From contig DFBX01000048.1 of NCBI GenBank assembly GCA_002366795.1, positions 1-42,678 on the forward strand: DNA of 42,678 bases, given 5' to 3'. Below the pieces are notes generated by a model. That model did no database searches and was not told where the DNA came from. It worked only from the letters and a program-made list of their open reading frames with translations. Below are positions 42,003 through 42,678 of this stretch, in pieces. Positions within the stretch are counted from its first letter, which is position 1; every line of letters begins with the position of its first letter. The translations under genes and the position numbers were made by a program. This stretch comes from Rhodobacteraceae bacterium UBA3069. Its GTDB lineage: Bacteria; Pseudomonadota; Alphaproteobacteria; Rhodobacterales; Rhodobacteraceae.

Positions 42003-42674
42003 GTGGATGTATTCATCTGCGACTATGTTCGTACGCCAATAGGCCGCTATGGCGGCGCACTTGCAGGCCTGCGCACCGACGATCTGGCTGCGTTGCCGCT
42101 GGCAGCCCTGCCGGCGCGCAACCCGTCCCTTGACCCGGCCGAGCTCGATGAAATCTGGATGGGCTGCGCAAACCAAGCGGGCGAGGATAACCGCAATGTC
42201 GCCCGCATGGCCCTGCTGCTGGCGGGTCTGCCCGAAACCGTGTCCGGTGTGACCGTGAACCGGCTTTGCGGCTCTGGCCTTGAGGCGGTGGCAGCAGCGG
42301 CTCGTGCGGTTCGGGCCGGCGATATCGAACTGGCGATTGCGGGTGGTGTCGAAAGTATGACGCGCGCGCCCTTCGTAATCCCGAAATCCGCCTCGGCCTG
42401 GGGACGCACGAAGGACGTGCATGACACCACGATCGGCTGGCGTTTCATCAACCCCAAGATGCAGGCGCTATACGGCACCGACTCGATGCCCGAGACAGCG
42501 CAGAACCTCGCCGATGACTATGCGATCTCTCGTGCCGATCAGGACGCATTTGCGCTGCGCTCGCAGACGCGGGCGGCGGAGGCTAGGGCGAGTGGGCGTT
42601 TAGCTACTGAAATCGTGCCGGTCACGGTGCCACTCGGGCGCGGAAAAACGATCAAGGAGAGGTGGTTCGGTTGA
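42003..42674 (+). pseudogene. Beta-ketoadipyl-CoA-type thiolase, N-terminal half, stop within the window
   Basis: The first 210 residues are an excellent match to PcaF/PaaJ-type thiolases: DYVRTPIGRYGGALAGLR, GCANQAGEDNRNVARMALLL, the nucleophilic Cys in VNRLCGSGLEA (C89), GGVESMTRAPFVIPKS and DTTIGWRFINPKM. Family members are about 400 residues, but this frame stops at 42672-42674. One added A in the run AAAAA (42644-42648) gives an open frame to the window end (NDQGEVVRLI), which fits the family loop better. So it may be a frameshift or sequence error rather than true truncation. GTG start, AAGGA upstream. Confidence 0.72.
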
Positions 42675-42678
42675 TCTG

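Overview
The window reads as high-GC alphaproteobacterial DNA, most likely from the Roseobacter group of the Rhodobacteraceae. The signs are dense coding, many TRAP transporters, type III CoA-transferases, an extra sigma-54 gene and alphaproteobacterial insertion sequences. No rRNA, tRNA or CRISPR array is visible. The organism assignment is inference from gene content and codon use.

Region 1 (1-9345) is a patchwork of broken mobile elements around a small metabolic cassette. An IS66 right end (1-166) sits inside the tail of what looks like a polymorphic-toxin gene, followed by a candidate immunity gene (293-802). Remnants of IS256 and IS21 (istB) follow. A minus-strand cassette at 2100-6587 encodes an acetamidase/formamidase-family protein, E1 alpha and E1 beta of a 2-oxoacid/acetoin-type dehydrogenase, a free-standing lipoyl domain and a lipoate-ligase-like protein. 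No E2 or E3 is present. The E1 genes have a well-formed FNR-type class II promoter and a 24-bp palindrome in the predicted leader. To the right lie a decayed IS6 element, a truncated exported-protein gene, one intact small gene of unknown function, and a Tn3-type remnant with divergent tnpA/tnpR and a probable res site.

Region 2 (9346-12662) is regulatory: a PAS/AAA+/Fis sigma-54 activator divergent from an rpoN copy that itself has a consensus sigma-54 promoter.

Region 3 (12769-42678) is a catabolic island on the plus strand. I count seven -24/-12 sites of the form TGG-N10-GC in the right place and orientation: before rpoN, an eight-gene acyl-CoA operon (12819-21780), a CoA-transferase (22138), TRAP operon 1 (23446), TRAP operon 2 plus a CoA-transferase (26731), a seven-gene beta-oxidation-like operon (31239-37037) and an acyl-CoA dehydrogenase (39379). 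The first operon holds the activities of cyclohexanecarboxylate degradation: a CoA ligase, an acyl-CoA dehydrogenase, a hydratase with both catalytic Glu, an SDR dehydrogenase and a BadI/MenB-type ring hydrolase. The second large operon adds auxiliary enzymes (crotonases lacking hydratase Glu, a 2,4-dienoyl-CoA reductase type SDR) and a DUF35/SCP2-thiolase-like pair in which the thiolase Cys is missing, as in retro-aldolases of steroid side-chain degradation. An alpha-methylacyl-CoA racemase and a beta-ketoadipyl-CoA-type thiolase close the window.

Working model (inference): two related QMP-order TRAP systems import one or two carboxylic acids. CoA ligase and CoA-transferases activate them. 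An alicyclic or branched ring/side chain is then opened by beta-oxidation, hydrolytic ring cleavage and possibly a retro-aldol step. All of this is under a dedicated sigma-54/activator pair.
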